64,000 bases of DNA from OCS116 sp051531935. GTDB taxonomy: Bacteria; Pseudomonadota; Alphaproteobacteria; Rhizobiales; OSC116. Below the pieces are notes generated by a model. It saw only the letters and a program-made list of their open reading frames with translations, was not told where the DNA came from and searched no databases. The stretch is from assembly GCA_051531935.1 (NCBI GenBank), contig JAOPTR010000008.1, positions 1-64,000 on the forward strand. The letters run 5' to 3'. Below are positions 8,108 through 16,710 of this stretch, in pieces; the stretch's first letter is position 1, and each line of letters begins with the position of its first letter. The position numbers and the translations under genes are program-made.

Positions 8108-9415
8108 TCACTTAGTGCGATAATCAATCACCTTAGTTGGGAAGGTGAGCTTGACCATTGATACGGCTTTGCCATCAATGCCAAAATCATTGTCATTAAC
8201 CAGCAATAATTCATGATCATTTAACATCGCAATACCTTCTGTTTTAGAAGGTAGACCTTTTAAATCGTCTGAATTGAACACAAGTTCCTTAGCAACAGGC
8301 GAGAGATTTTCGGGGTCGGTTTGTTCTAGACTTGGTGAGGTGGTGATGTCATCAAATTTAGCGTCAACATTTACGGCTTTTGCAAGATCAACCAGATAGT
8401 ATTTTGTCGTATTTGAAATACGCTCTAGCACTAACATTTTCTCATTTTCCAGAACAATCATTTCGGAAATTTTAATGTCTTTTTGGACACGCTTTTTCTG
8501 AGAAAAATCTTTGATAAAGGTTTCTGGTTTATCCAGCAGATAAAGATATTCGCCAACTGTTTTTTGCTGCTCAATGTTGAAAGCAAAAATTCTGACATTG
8601 CGGCTTTTCTTATGCGCATCGACATTTGGATTTGAAAGTGGACTTTGCATGGCAAAATAAAGCGTGGTTTCATCGGCCGAGATAGTGAGCGATTCGATAC
8701 CTCGGTTTAGCTTACGTTTGGCAATGATAGCCGGCAGGCTTTCGACCACTTTATAATCGGCATCTGTTAAATCTATTGCCATGCCTTTGGGTACATGGCG
8801 CTCAAGCACCTTGCCATTGGGCGCCAGCAATGCGATTGAGCCGCCATATTCTTCTGAAACCCAAAAATTACCATTGGTTAACTTGACAATACCTTCTGTG
8901 TCGAGGCCATTGGCGGTAAAATTGATGAGCTCGCCCATATTGGAATATGATTTTTCGGTATTGGTAATGGTGAGGCCATTGGTAAGCCCTGACATTGGTT
9001 TACCAGACAAGCCCGTGAGAGAAATTTTCTCGACTAAATTGGCTTTATCGCCATCTAATTGCCATTTGACAATCAGCGGAGCAAAATCAGGAATGGGGAA
9101 GATTTTACTTTTCTCATCTCCTGCGCACATAGATTTTGCATCTTGGCCAAGAATCTCTTGAGCATCGCTGCATTTAATGTTGGGGCCGCGGTCTGTAATC
9201 GTATAGAAAACATTTTCGGGGTCGTTTTTAAAATGCACAGCGCCCGAGCCAATGCCAACATCTAAGGTGATTTTTTTACCGCCTTTAAACACAACATTCT
9301 CCAACGGTAATGTTGGCACTGCAATGGTTGTGACTTTAATGTCGGCTGCAAATGCTGTGCTGCTTAACAAAGCAGCAGCGGTGATTAGTGAAAATTGATT
9401 AAAAAATTTAGACAT
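8108..9415 (-). CDS. Exported esterase-like protein of the phytase-like family
   Basis: A signal peptide (cleavage near AFAADI, residue 23) leads into a beta-propeller-like protein. Signs of the phytase-like (PF13449-type) family are TITDRGPN near 71, the repeated WVSEEYGGSIALLAPNGKVL near 195-215, RGIESLTISADETTLYFAMQ near 240-260, and a C-terminal KTEGIAMLNDHELLLVNDND. Members are annotated as phosphoesterases or esterases acting in the periplasm or outside; no substrate can be inferred. Length (435) is normal. AAGGA upstream supports the start. It is a single-gene unit with its own terminator. Confidence 0.8.
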   Translation of the reverse strand: MSKFFNQFSLITAAALLSSTAFAADIKVTTIAVPTLPLENVVFKGGKKITLDVGIGSGAVHFKNDPENVFYTITDRGPNIKCSDAQEILGQDAKSMCAGDEKSKIFPIPDFAPLIVKWQLDGDKANLVEKISLTGLSGKPMSGLTNGLTITNTEKSYSNMGELINFTANGLDTEGIVKLTNGNFWVSEEYGGSIALLAPNGKVLERHVPKGMAIDLTDADYKVVESLPAIIAKRKLNRGIESLTISADETTLYFAMQSPLSNPNVDAHKKSRNVRIFAFNIEQQKTVGEYLYLLDKPETFIKDFSQKKRVQKDIKISEMIVLENEKMLVLERISNTTKYYLVDLAKAVNVDAKFDDITTSPSLEQTDPENLSPVAKELVFNSDDLKGLPSKTEGIAMLNDHELLLVNDNDFGIDGKAVSMVKLTFPTKVIDYRTK

Positions 9416-9475
9416 AAATATTCCTTTTTAAAGTAATATGTCCAAGTTAATCAGTTTGTATGACGCCTATATGAC

Positions 9476-9508
9476 AAAACCCCGCTTGAGCAAACAAACG
9501 GGGTTTTG
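9476..9508 (-). terminator. Intrinsic terminator after leuB
   Basis: AAAACCCCG and CGGGGTTTT form a nine-pair stem around a loop of about 14 bases. On the minus strand it follows the leuB stop by about 20 bases and ends in TTTTGT. Confidence 0.8.
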
Positions 9509-9529
9509 GTAATTTAGATCGTGACGCTG

Positions 9530-10627
9530 CTATTTAAGCTTATTCATTTCAGCCAAGATTGCATCGCCCATTTCTGATGTGGAGCAAATGGCTTCATTAC
9601 CACGTGCAATATCACCAGTACGTAGGCCAGAAGCCAATACGGCTTGAATGGCATCTTCAACCAATTTAGCTTCATCAGTCATTTTAAAGCTATATTTTAG
9701 CGCCATGCTAAAGCTCAAAATTGTCGCGATTGGGTTTGCAAGGCCTTTGCCTGCAATGTCTGGTGCTGAACCATGTACTGGTTCGTATAGCGCAGGAATT
9801 TTGCCATCTTTTTCGGCACCTAGTGATGCTGAAGGCAACATGCCCAATGAGCCAGTGAGCATAGCTGCGATGTCTGACAAGATATCACCAAACAAGTTGT
9901 CTGTAACGATAACGTCAAATTGTTTTGGCGTGCGCACAAGCTGCATGGCACAGTTATCGGCAAGCATATGCTCTAATGTCATATCGGCATATTCTTCTTG
10001 ATGGATTTTAGTGGCTACGTCTTTCCATAGCAAACCTGATTCCATAACATTGTGTTTTTCGACTGACATCACACGGCTGTCACGTACTTTTGCAAGTTCG
10101 AAAGCCACACGTGTTACACGCTCGATTTCATATGTATCATAAACTTGAGTGTTCACACCACGTTGTTGACCATTTGGTAGGTCGGTAATGCCGCGAGGCT
10201 CGCCAAAGTAAACACCGCCAGTTAGCTCACGTACGATTAGGATGTCTAAGCCTTCGACAAGTTCGCGTTTTAGTGACGAAGCATCAGCCAATTGGTCGAA
10301 GCAAACAGCGGGACGAAGGTTGGCAAACAACCCCATATCTTTACGCAAGCGCAATAGGCCAGCTTCTGGGCGCACATCATAACCGATATTTTCCCATTGA
10401 GCGCCACCAACGGCACCAAAAATAACCGCATCGGCTGCTAGAGCTTTTTCCATTGTTTCATCTGAGATGGATTGGCCGTGACTTTCATAGGCGCAACCAC
10501 CAACAAGGTCGGTCTCGGTTGCGAAATCGGCACCATTTTGGTTGAACCATTCGATAATACGTTCGACTTGCGCCATAACTTCGGGGCCAATGCCATCACC
10601 AGGTAAAAGAAGTAAATTAGTTGCCAT
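9530..10627 (-). CDS. leuB: 3-isopropylmalate dehydrogenase
   Basis: LeuB oxidises and decarboxylates 3-isopropylmalate with NAD, the third leucine-specific step. The N-terminal LLLPGDGIGPEV, the substrate-binding arginines in LRLRKDMGLFANLRP near 92-108, the RELTGGVYFGEPR motif, SVEKHNVMESG and TDNLFGDILSD (metal-binding aspartates) are all present. At 365 residues it has full length. GGAG precedes the ATG. Unlike the common leuCDB arrangement, it lies about 9 kb from leuD and 4 kb from leuA and is transcribed alone. Confidence 0.97.
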   Translation of the reverse strand: MATNLLLLPGDGIGPEVMAQVERIIEWFNQNGADFATETDLVGGCAYESHGQSISDETMEKALAADAVIFGAVGGAQWENIGYDVRPEAGLLRLRKDMGLFANLRPAVCFDQLADASSLKRELVEGLDILIVRELTGGVYFGEPRGITDLPNGQQRGVNTQVYDTYEIERVTRVAFELAKVRDSRVMSVEKHNVMESGLLWKDVATKIHQEEYADMTLEHMLADNCAMQLVRTPKQFDVIVTDNLFGDILSDIAAMLTGSLGMLPSASLGAEKDGKIPALYEPVHGSAPDIAGKGLANPIATILSFSMALKYSFKMTDEAKLVEDAIQAVLASGLRTGDIARGNEAICSTSEMGDAILAEMNKLK

Positions 10628-10740
10628 TGCGTGTTGCTCCGTAAAGTTATTTTGAGATTTTGTTAAGCTTTTTTAGCGCATGAGGCGGCTTTTGCAAAGT
10701 GAAAATATGAAAAAAACACTTGCAATGTTTTTGAGTTAGA

Positions 10741-10766
10741 TGTACCCCTAGTACAAATGGTACATA
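10741..10766 (+). promoter_or_regulatory. Probable operator of the YtrA-type GntR regulator (three GTAC boxes)
   Basis: GTAC occurs at 10742, 10751 and 10760, exactly 9 bases apart, just before the GntR gene. The first two form TGTAC-CCCTA-GTACA. YtrA-type regulators are known to bind GTAC-containing inverted repeats in front of their own operons, so autoregulation is the simplest reading. The site lies in the gap between leuB and the regulator. Confidence 0.6.
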
Positions 10767-10780
10767 TTTTAGGAATATTT

Positions 10781-11155
10781 ATGCAAATCACCATCGATAT
10801 AGATGACAAAATACCGTTATTTGCACAACTGGTAGAACAGATAAAGCAAGCGGTATTAGAAAATGAAATTAAAGCTGGCGATGCTTTGCCATCAATGAGG
10901 CAGTTAGCTGCCGATTTACAGGTGAATAAAAAGACCATTGCCAAGGCTTACCAATTATTGGAGCGCGATAACATCATTCAAACCAAGGGATATAGGGGTA
11001 CATTTGTGCATCCTGATGCCATTGCCAATTGTGCGATCGACTTAGATGATTGGGTGAATGACACAATTGAGACTGCAATTGCAGCCTTGCGCAATGCGGG
11101 TATTACCGACAGTGAAATACGCATTGCCTTTACCAAGAACATGAATAGCAATTAG
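10781..11155 (+). CDS. GntR-family transcriptional regulator, YtrA subfamily
   Basis: The product is a 124-residue protein with the winged helix DNA-binding domain only (PLFAQLVEQIKQAVLENEI, LPSMRQLAADLQVNKKTIAKAYQLLE, TKGYRGTFV), then a short C-terminal dimerisation stretch. This small form is the YtrA subfamily, which usually controls adjacent membrane or ABC transport genes. An in-frame upstream ATG at 10757 overlaps the operator; the ATG at 10781 has TAGGA in good position and is preferred. Two membrane-protein genes follow closely, probably in one operon that it represses. Confidence 0.88.
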   Translation: MQITIDIDDKIPLFAQLVEQIKQAVLENEIKAGDALPSMRQLAADLQVNKKTIAKAYQLLERDNIIQTKGYRGTFVHPDAIANCAIDLDDWVNDTIETAIAALRNAGITDSEIRIAFTKNMNSN

Positions 11156-11170
11156 AATTAAGGAATTAAA

Positions 11171-11308
11171 ATGGAATATTTAGCACCATTTGGAGTGGTT
11201 GGTTTTATGATAGCAGCGCGGCTTTACACAGAAGTTAAAACGCTAAAAAGCCAAATCACCCAACTTGACCAAAGACTAACCCAATTAGAAACCACGAAAG
11301 GAGATTGA
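11171..11308 (+). CDS. Small membrane protein with coiled-coil tail (45 residues)
   Basis: An ATG with AGGA 6 bases upstream opens a 45-residue frame between the GntR gene and the next membrane protein. Residues 4-18 (LAPFGVVGFMIAARL) form one membrane segment. Residues 22-40 contain heptad-like LKSQITQLDQRLTQLE, a likely coiled coil. It ends in TGA two bases before the next ATG, and its last codons (AAAGGAGA) supply that gene's ribosome site. Tight placement and good translation signals argue it is real. Function is unknown; a partner or regulator of the following membrane protein is plausible. Confidence 0.75.
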   Translation: MEYLAPFGVVGFMIAARLYTEVKTLKSQITQLDQRLTQLETTKGD

Positions 11309-11309
11309 T

Positions 11310-12200
11310 ATGCCATTTATGGAAGCATTATTTTATCTCATATTACTGAGCCAAATCTTCACCCTGTCTTACCATTATCCAATGGTGATTATAAAACGTT
11401 ATGAGTATATTTTTAAACATTATCCTGCAAAGGATTACCCTAAATTCTACCCGACCGAGACATTTGTAAACCCAGAAAAAATTATGAAACAGCGGTTGAA
11501 TATATTCAAATATATGAATTTTGTGATTATTGTCGTAGGCATTGCCGCGTTAATTTACGCCATCAGTTCGGGCTTTAGGTTGAACGAAAAAGGTGGTGCC
11601 GAGATTTTTGTGGTAATCTATTTCTTTTTACAATTTGTGCCGCATCTTCTGCTTGAATTACATATTAAAAAGCACAACCGACAGATGCGTGAGGCTTTTC
11701 AGAATCACAAACGCACTGCCGAATTAAAACCTCGTGGGTTGTTTGATTTCATTTCGCCATTTTGGGTGTTTTTTGCCATCGGTATATTTATATGTAATGT
11801 GGTTCTATTTCTTTATTATGAGGGGTTTGGCAATTCGTGGGACGATGATGTTTATTTATCAATCGGCGTCAGCACCATCATCAACATTGTTTTTGCGTTT
11901 ATGGTATTCAGGTTTGTTAATGGCGCAAAATTTGACCCTCACCAAGCCTATAGTGATCAATTGATTGTTATAAAATCTACCGTACATGTGCTTGTTTTTA
12001 CGAGTATTATGATGAGTGTTTTCTTTATCGTGATTAACAGTGTGCGGGAATTTGGGCTAGATAAGTGGGAGCCTATTTTAATGAGTGTTTATTTCCAAAT
12101 CATTGTGATTTTTGGGTTAGGCGAGCAGCTACGCAGCATTAAAGTTGAAGATGTGGATTTTGAAGTTTATCGTGCGGACAAAGAAGCTGAACCTGCGTAA
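11310..12200 (+). CDS. Multi-spanning membrane protein of unknown function
   Basis: The 296-residue protein has about six or seven membrane segments (near 5-20, 68-90, 98-115, 148-170, 184-205, 222-246 and 255-275). A charged loop around 120-145 contains KKHNRQMREAFQNHKRTAELKPRG. I recognise no family. AAAGGAGA before the ATG is an excellent ribosome site and sits inside the end of the 45-residue gene. As the last gene of a YtrA-type operon it may be involved in envelope or transport functions, but the ABC ATPase normally found in such operons is absent. Confidence 0.7.
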   Translation: MPFMEALFYLILLSQIFTLSYHYPMVIIKRYEYIFKHYPAKDYPKFYPTETFVNPEKIMKQRLNIFKYMNFVIIVVGIAALIYAISSGFRLNEKGGAEIFVVIYFFLQFVPHLLLELHIKKHNRQMREAFQNHKRTAELKPRGLFDFISPFWVFFAIGIFICNVVLFLYYEGFGNSWDDDVYLSIGVSTIINIVFAFMVFRFVNGAKFDPHQAYSDQLIVIKSTVHVLVFTSIMMSVFFIVINSVREFGLDKWEPILMSVYFQIIVIFGLGEQLRSIKVEDVDFEVYRADKEAEPA

Positions 12201-12225
12201 AGCAGGGTTGAATTTCTAAAAAAAC

Positions 12226-12263
12226 AAAAAGCCAAGCCGTACTATTGTATGGCTTGGCTTTTT
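12226..12263. terminator. Bidirectional intrinsic terminator
   Basis: AAAAAGCCAAGCC and GGCTTGGCTTTTT form a 13-pair stem with a loop of about 12 bases. T runs exist on both strands, so it can serve the plus-strand membrane operon and the minus-strand que operon. Confidence 0.9.
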
Positions 12264-12288
12264 AATTGGTAATTTGGTGAGCAGATTT

Positions 12289-12756
12289 TTAGCCGCGACC
12301 ACGATAGGTTGGCACATCTTGCGGTTGCACCCAAACGCCAGAAGGTTGCTCGCCAGTTTGGTAAAAAACATCAATTGGTATGCCACCTCTTGGATACCAA
12401 TAGCCACCAATACGTAACCATTTAGGGTCCAACAAATCTACCAATTTACGGGCAATGCTCACTGTGCAATCTTCATGAAATGCGCCATGATTACGGAATG
12501 CACCTAAGAAAAGTTTAAGGCTTTTACTTTCGACTAACCAATCGCCTGGGATATAATCTATCACCAAATGTGCGAAATCGGGTTGGCCTGTCATGGGGCA
12601 AAGAGACGTAAATTCTGGCGCTGTGAAGCGGATGGCATAATCGACATCGGCTTGTGGATTTTGCACACGTTCTAGAATGTCTTGTTCTGGATCGGTTGGT
12701 AAATCGGTGGTTTTGCCGAGTTGTTTAAGGTCTTTATATATATCTTCTTTTGTCAT
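12289..12756 (-). CDS. queF: NADPH-dependent 7-cyano-7-deazaguanine reductase
   Basis: QueF reduces preQ0 to preQ1 in queuosine synthesis. The short unimodular form is seen here (155 residues). The catalytic cysteine lies in FTSLCPMTGQPDFAH near residue 53, and the QueF motif ESKSLKLFLGAFRNHGAFHE follows near 76. CTVSIARKL and a C-terminal YPRGGIPIDVF are also typical. The ATG follows the queE stop by one base, with AGGAG inside the end of queE. This is the last gene of queC-queD-queE-queF, before a terminator. Confidence 0.97.
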   Translation of the reverse strand: MTKEDIYKDLKQLGKTTDLPTDPEQDILERVQNPQADVDYAIRFTAPEFTSLCPMTGQPDFAHLVIDYIPGDWLVESKSLKLFLGAFRNHGAFHEDCTVSIARKLVDLLDPKWLRIGGYWYPRGGIPIDVFYQTGEQPSGVWVQPQDVPTYRGRG

Positions 12757-12757
12757 A

Positions 12758-13516
12758 TTAGACTCCTGTCATATTTCCCCAGAGCATCACATGCAATTGC
12801 GGGAGTATTGTAACGTCATACCATTTATCGGCATTGACCCAATCTATCAGCTCGCGCATTTTAGCATGTAATGCTTCTTTGTCGACTGCTGCTTGTGGGT
12901 CCGTATCATCATTGCCGATGGATAAGAACATGGGTAAATTGGGGTATCGGGCTGCCACATCTTGTGCATAGGCATAATCGGTGCGGTTAAACACCACCAC
13001 TTTAAGAGATGTTTCTACATCTTGTGCGGCTGCGATACATTTCTCGAGCTTCGCCCAATCTGTTGTTTCGCCAGATGATGGCGGTTTAGGGCTTAAGGTG
13101 AGTTGATCGAGTTTATCAAACCATGGTTTTGACACACTGCCTTGGGTTTCCATCGAGAATGTATGGCCGTTGGCTTTTGCCAAATTTAAAAATTCTTCGA
13201 GCTGTTGAATGGCGGGGTTACCGCCAGAAATGGTGATAAGGATTGGTTTACCGCCAGTGAGAGCTTCGACTGCATCTAGAATATCTTGCGCGGTTTTTTT
13301 TGCCCATTCATGTGCATATTGCTTGCCGACGGCGTGCATTGTATCGCACCATAGGCAGCGATAATCGCACCCGCCAAAGCGCACAAATACAGTGGGGCGA
13401 CCGATATAAGCGCCCTCACCCTGAATGGTGGGGCCAAAAATTTCGACCACGCGCAAAGTCTTACTTTTACCTATGGCAATTTCGGGTCGTTCTACAACGC
13501 CTGCGGCTGTATTCAT
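12758..13516 (-). CDS. queE: 7-carboxy-7-deazaguanine synthase
   Basis: QueE is a radical SAM enzyme that converts 6-carboxy-tetrahydropterin to 7-carboxy-7-deazaguanine. The cluster motif is GGCDYRCLWCDT (C-x3-C-x2-C) near residue 51; FGPTIQGEGAYIGRPTVFVR precedes it and ITISGGNPA follows. A longer frame opens at 13567, but an ATG at 13516 overlaps the queD stop as ATGA, and the protein then starts MNTAAGVVERP, about 252 residues. The ATGA overlap suggests translational coupling with queD. Confidence 0.96.
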   Translation of the reverse strand: MNTAAGVVERPEIAIGKSKTLRVVEIFGPTIQGEGAYIGRPTVFVRFGGCDYRCLWCDTMHAVGKQYAHEWAKKTAQDILDAVEALTGGKPILITISGGNPAIQQLEEFLNLAKANGHTFSMETQGSVSKPWFDKLDQLTLSPKPPSSGETTDWAKLEKCIAAAQDVETSLKVVVFNRTDYAYAQDVAARYPNLPMFLSIGNDDTDPQAAVDKEALHAKMRELIDWVNADKWYDVTILPQLHVMLWGNMTGV

Positions 13517-13869
13517 GGTCGGTATTCCGCCCATGTTTTGGCCGTTTCGGACACACGCACAGCGCACACTTCAGGCCATTTTTGTTTTGACCAATCGTAA
13601 AAATGCTTGGCTAAAAGTTCGGATGTTGTAGGGGTGTCGCCAAAAACATCGTTTAGATATTGATGGTCGAATGTATCATCAATATAATTTTTAAGCGGTG
13701 TGAGATCACGAAAATCGACCACAAAACCATCTGCACCCAATTGAGCAGATTTCAGCTCGACGGTGACAATGTAATTATGCCCATGAAGGCGAAAACAGGG
13801 GTGATCTTCGGCCAAAGTGAGCAAGCGATGTGCGGCTGAAAAATGAAATTCTTTGCTAATTGTAAACAT
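13513..13869 (-). CDS. queD: 6-carboxy-5,6,7,8-tetrahydropterin synthase
   Basis: QueD makes 6-carboxytetrahydropterin from dihydroneopterin triphosphate. Zinc-binding histidines are visible in FHFSAAHRL near residue 8 and CFRLHGHNY near 26-34, with the catalytic cysteine in the same motif. DHQYLND near 73 and the glutamate in VSETAKTWAEY at the end complete the family pattern. The ATG at 13869 overlaps the queC stop by one base (TAATG); an upstream frame to 13902 lies inside queC and is not used. Product length is 118 residues. Confidence 0.96.
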   Translation of the reverse strand: MFTISKEFHFSAAHRLLTLAEDHPCFRLHGHNYIVTVELKSAQLGADGFVVDFRDLTPLKNYIDDTFDHQYLNDVFGDTPTTSELLAKHFYDWSKQKWPEVCAVRVSETAKTWAEYRP

Positions 13870-14573
13870 TAGTGAGCGCCTTTCTCTACAACACTTTGCC
13901 AATAATCGGGGTCGGCATATATGGTGGGGTCAGCATAGCCTGCCAAATCAAATGCTTCGCGCCGTTCAACACATGTGCCACAACGCCCGCAATGGGTTTC
14001 TGTGCCTTTATAGCATGACCAAGATTTTGAATGATCGACATTTAGTGCTTTAGCATCAGTGGCAATATCGGCTTTTGAGGCGTTGACATAGGGGGCATAA
14101 ATATCAATATCGGCATAACCTTCGAGCGCCATTTTTTGCATTTTGGCAAAGGCCTCAATAAAATCTGGTCGGCAATCGGGGTAGATGAAATGATCGCCAC
14201 CATGTACTGCAAGTGCCACGCGGGTTAGTTTGTGAGTGGCAGCAAGGCCATAGGCAATGCTCAACATAATGACATTGCGGTTTGGCACCATGGTCACTTT
14301 CATGTTGCTTTGCTCATAGTGGCCATCAGGCACATCTACATCATCCGTTAGGGCTGTGCCTGTAAACTCTTTGCCAATGTTAGACATATCTATGAGGGTG
14401 AATTTTACGCCTAGATCGGCTGCACATTGGCGCGCATAGTCAATTTCTTTAACATGGCGCTGGCCATAATCGAATGTAAGGATGTGCGATAAATTGCCCT
14501 GTTGGGCTACTTTATGTGCGAGCGTAACGCTATCCATTCCGCCCGAACAGATGACAAGTGTCGGCTGTTGCAT
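13869..14573 (-). CDS. queC: 7-cyano-7-deazaguanine synthase
   Basis: QueC converts 7-carboxy-7-deazaguanine to preQ0 using ATP and ammonia. The PP-loop ATP site SGGMDSVTLAH starts at residue 10. The C-terminal zinc site WSCYKGTETHCGRCGTC has four cysteines near 187-202. Length of 234 residues is standard. It is the first gene of the queCDEF operon. Its leader carries a probable preQ1-I riboswitch whose last segment, ACAGGAA, overlaps the ribosome site about nine bases before the ATG, so ligand binding would be expected to reduce translation of the operon. Confidence 0.97.
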   Translation of the reverse strand: MQQPTLVICSGGMDSVTLAHKVAQQGNLSHILTFDYGQRHVKEIDYARQCAADLGVKFTLIDMSNIGKEFTGTALTDDVDVPDGHYEQSNMKVTMVPNRNVIMLSIAYGLAATHKLTRVALAVHGGDHFIYPDCRPDFIEAFAKMQKMALEGYADIDIYAPYVNASKADIATDAKALNVDHSKSWSCYKGTETHCGRCGTCVERREAFDLAGYADPTIYADPDYWQSVVEKGAH

Positions 14574-14579
14574 GTGCTG

Positions 14580-14615
14580 TTTCCTGTTTTCTCCGGGTGG
14601 TTCTCGACCGGTGAT
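14580..14615 (-). promoter_or_regulatory. Probable preQ1-I riboswitch upstream of queCDEF
   Basis: On the minus strand the leader reads CACCGG, loop TCGAGAACCAC, CCGG, then AGAAAACAGGAAACAG and the queC ATG. A short GC stem, a loop ending in an AACC-like segment, and an A-rich tail ending in AACAGGA match the compact preQ1-I layout, in which the tail pairs back into the loop and hides the ribosome site. A small hairpin (GATGC/GCATC) lies just upstream. The position before the preQ1-synthesis operon is the classic one. The match was made by eye and not scored against a covariance model. Confidence 0.6.
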
Positions 14616-14742
14616 GCAAATGAAGCATCAAAAATGTAATTTTGGCTTTATATAGTGAGCAAACAACAAATGCAAGTGCTAGTTTTGCATGGTTGATTGG
14701 CTTTAAATAGATAGCCTATACTGTTAATTACTGTGGTTTTTG

Positions 14743-15036
14743 TTAGCTTAAAATTTGGCTTGCGCCAGAAAATACGCTCGCCACACCAATGACAACAAAT
14801 AACAACGGAATGAATTTTGCAAATTTACTTTGGCTATTTTCTGTTGCTTCTATTTTGTTTCGTTTGAAATAAACATAAGCCAAAGTGAGTAAAAACAGCC
14901 CCAGAAAAATACCGTGCAGATGATATGCAAGTTCGATGTCATATATATAATAAGCGAGCATGCTCACAAAAACACCCAAGCCGAAAACAATGGCTATGGG
15001 GTTTTTGAGTAATGTTTTATCAATTATCTTTGCCAT
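14743..15036 (-). CDS. Small membrane protein downstream of leuA
   Basis: A 97-residue protein with three hydrophobic segments (about 12-32, 36-56 and 73-93) and a charged linker KRNKIEATENSQSKFAK. No family recognised. Its ATG lies 6 bases after the leuA stop on the same strand, so it is probably translated from the leuA message, although no strong ribosome site is visible. A functional link to leucine synthesis is not implied. Confidence 0.6.
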   Translation of the reverse strand: MAKIIDKTLLKNPIAIVFGLGVFVSMLAYYIYDIELAYHLHGIFLGLFLLTLAYVYFKRNKIEATENSQSKFAKFIPLLFVVIGVASVFSGASQILS

Positions 15037-15042
15037 AAGGTT

Positions 15043-16710
15043 TTATTTCATACGATTATAGGCAGAGAGCAAGCCTTTGATTGAAGCTTTAATCACATCT
15101 GAATCTTGCCCGACGCCATAAAACTCTTGTCCGCCATCGGAAACCAGAGAAATATATGCGGCTGCCAATGCGCCACTGCCCGTGGACAATGTATGCTCTT
15201 CGTAATCGCGCAAGCTGAATTTGGCGTTCATTTGATTGCGGAAACCGTTGGCAAAGGCATTAATGGGGCCTGAGCCTTGAGACGTAATTTCGACCTCGGC
15301 ACCTTGTGGGGTGACAATTTTTGCAGTGATTGCGATTTGCTCGCCACTTTCATCGACCGAATGATAACTGAAAGATTTGAGTGAATAGCTGGTTTTTTGC
15401 TCTAGATATTCTTTTGCAAACGCATCCCACACATGTTCGGGCAGAATTTCTTGTGCGGTGGCATCGGCAATTTTTTGAATGACCCGCGAAAACTCAATTT
15501 GCATAGACTTTGGCAATTTAAAACCAAACCGCGTTTCTAAAATATAAGCAATGCCGCTTTTGCCCGATTGGCTGTTGATGCGGATTGTGGTTTCGTATGA
15601 GCGGCCAATGTCGTTAGGATCGAGCGGTAAATACGGCACATCCCAATGGTTGCGTTGTTCAGATTTATGGGCATCGAGGCCTTTTTTAATGGCATCTTGA
15701 TGCGAGCCAGATAAAGCGGTAAACACCAATTCACCCGCATATGGGTGGCGTGGATGGGTTGCCATCTGGTTGCATTCTTCGACAATTTTTACAATTTCTG
15801 GCAAGTTATCGAATTTTAATTCGGGGTCGATGCCTTGGGTGAATAGATTTAGCCCAAGAGTGATTAAATCGGCATTGCCTGTGCGTTCGCCATTGCCTAG
15901 CAATGTGCCTTCGACCCGATCGGCACCCGCTAAAATAGCAAGTTCGGTAGCCGCTTCGGCACCGCCACGGTCGTTATGAGTATGAATACTCAACAATATG
16001 CTATCGCGCCTAGCAAGATGTCTATCCATCCATTCGATTTGATCGGCAAATATATTTGGTGATGTAAGCTCGACAGTTGCAGGCAAATTGATAATCATTT
16101 TGCGCTCGGGCGTAGGCTGCCAAGTTTCGATAACCGCATTACAAACATCTGCCGCAACATCTAGCTCGGTGCCTGTAAAGCTTTCGGGTGAATATTCTAG
16201 CACCCATTCGGTTTCGGGGTGTTTTTCGCAATGGCGTTGAATCATCCGCACGCCATCACAGGCTAGCTCGGCAATTTGTTCTGCAGTTTTATTAAAAACA
16301 TCGCGCCTTTGGGCAACAGATGTTGAATTGTAAAGATGCACAATAACTTTACGAGCGCCTTTCATGGCGGCAAAAGTTTTTTCGATAAGATGCTCACGCG
16401 CTTGCACTAACACTTGTGGCACAACATCCTCGGGTATTAAGTCATTTTCGATAATGTGACGCGCAAAATTAAACTCGATTTCAGAAGCTGATGGAAAACC
16501 AATTTCAATTTCTTTAAACCCAACGGCAAGCAACAGATTGTACATTTTCATCTTACGATCATGATCCATAGGATTGACCAAAGCCTGATTGCCATCACGC
16601 AGATCGACCGCGCACCAAATGGGCGCTTTTTCGATGGTCTGATCTGGCCATGTGCGATCGGTTAGTTTGAATTTTTGGGATGGGGCATATTTTGAAAATG
16701 TGTTTTTCAT
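15043..16710 (-). CDS. leuA: 2-isopropylmalate synthase
   Basis: LeuA condenses acetyl-CoA with 2-oxoisovalerate, the first leucine-specific step. The TIM-barrel signature WCAVDLRDGNQALVNP near residue 35 and metal-site HTHNDRGGA near 245 are present, followed by the regulatory C-terminal domain (about 430-555) that binds leucine in this family. The style matches the longer, Mycobacterium-type LeuA. An open frame extends to 16863, but those 51 residues read through the R1 repeat and are hydrophobic nonsense; the ATG at 16710 gives MKNTFSKYAPSQKF and 555 residues, the expected form. Confidence 0.95.
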   Translation of the reverse strand: MKNTFSKYAPSQKFKLTDRTWPDQTIEKAPIWCAVDLRDGNQALVNPMDHDRKMKMYNLLLAVGFKEIEIGFPSASEIEFNFARHIIENDLIPEDVVPQVLVQAREHLIEKTFAAMKGARKVIVHLYNSTSVAQRRDVFNKTAEQIAELACDGVRMIQRHCEKHPETEWVLEYSPESFTGTELDVAADVCNAVIETWQPTPERKMIINLPATVELTSPNIFADQIEWMDRHLARRDSILLSIHTHNDRGGAEAATELAILAGADRVEGTLLGNGERTGNADLITLGLNLFTQGIDPELKFDNLPEIVKIVEECNQMATHPRHPYAGELVFTALSGSHQDAIKKGLDAHKSEQRNHWDVPYLPLDPNDIGRSYETTIRINSQSGKSGIAYILETRFGFKLPKSMQIEFSRVIQKIADATAQEILPEHVWDAFAKEYLEQKTSYSLKSFSYHSVDESGEQIAITAKIVTPQGAEVEITSQGSGPINAFANGFRNQMNAKFSLRDYEEHTLSTGSGALAAAYISLVSDGGQEFYGVGQDSDVIKASIKGLLSAYNRMK

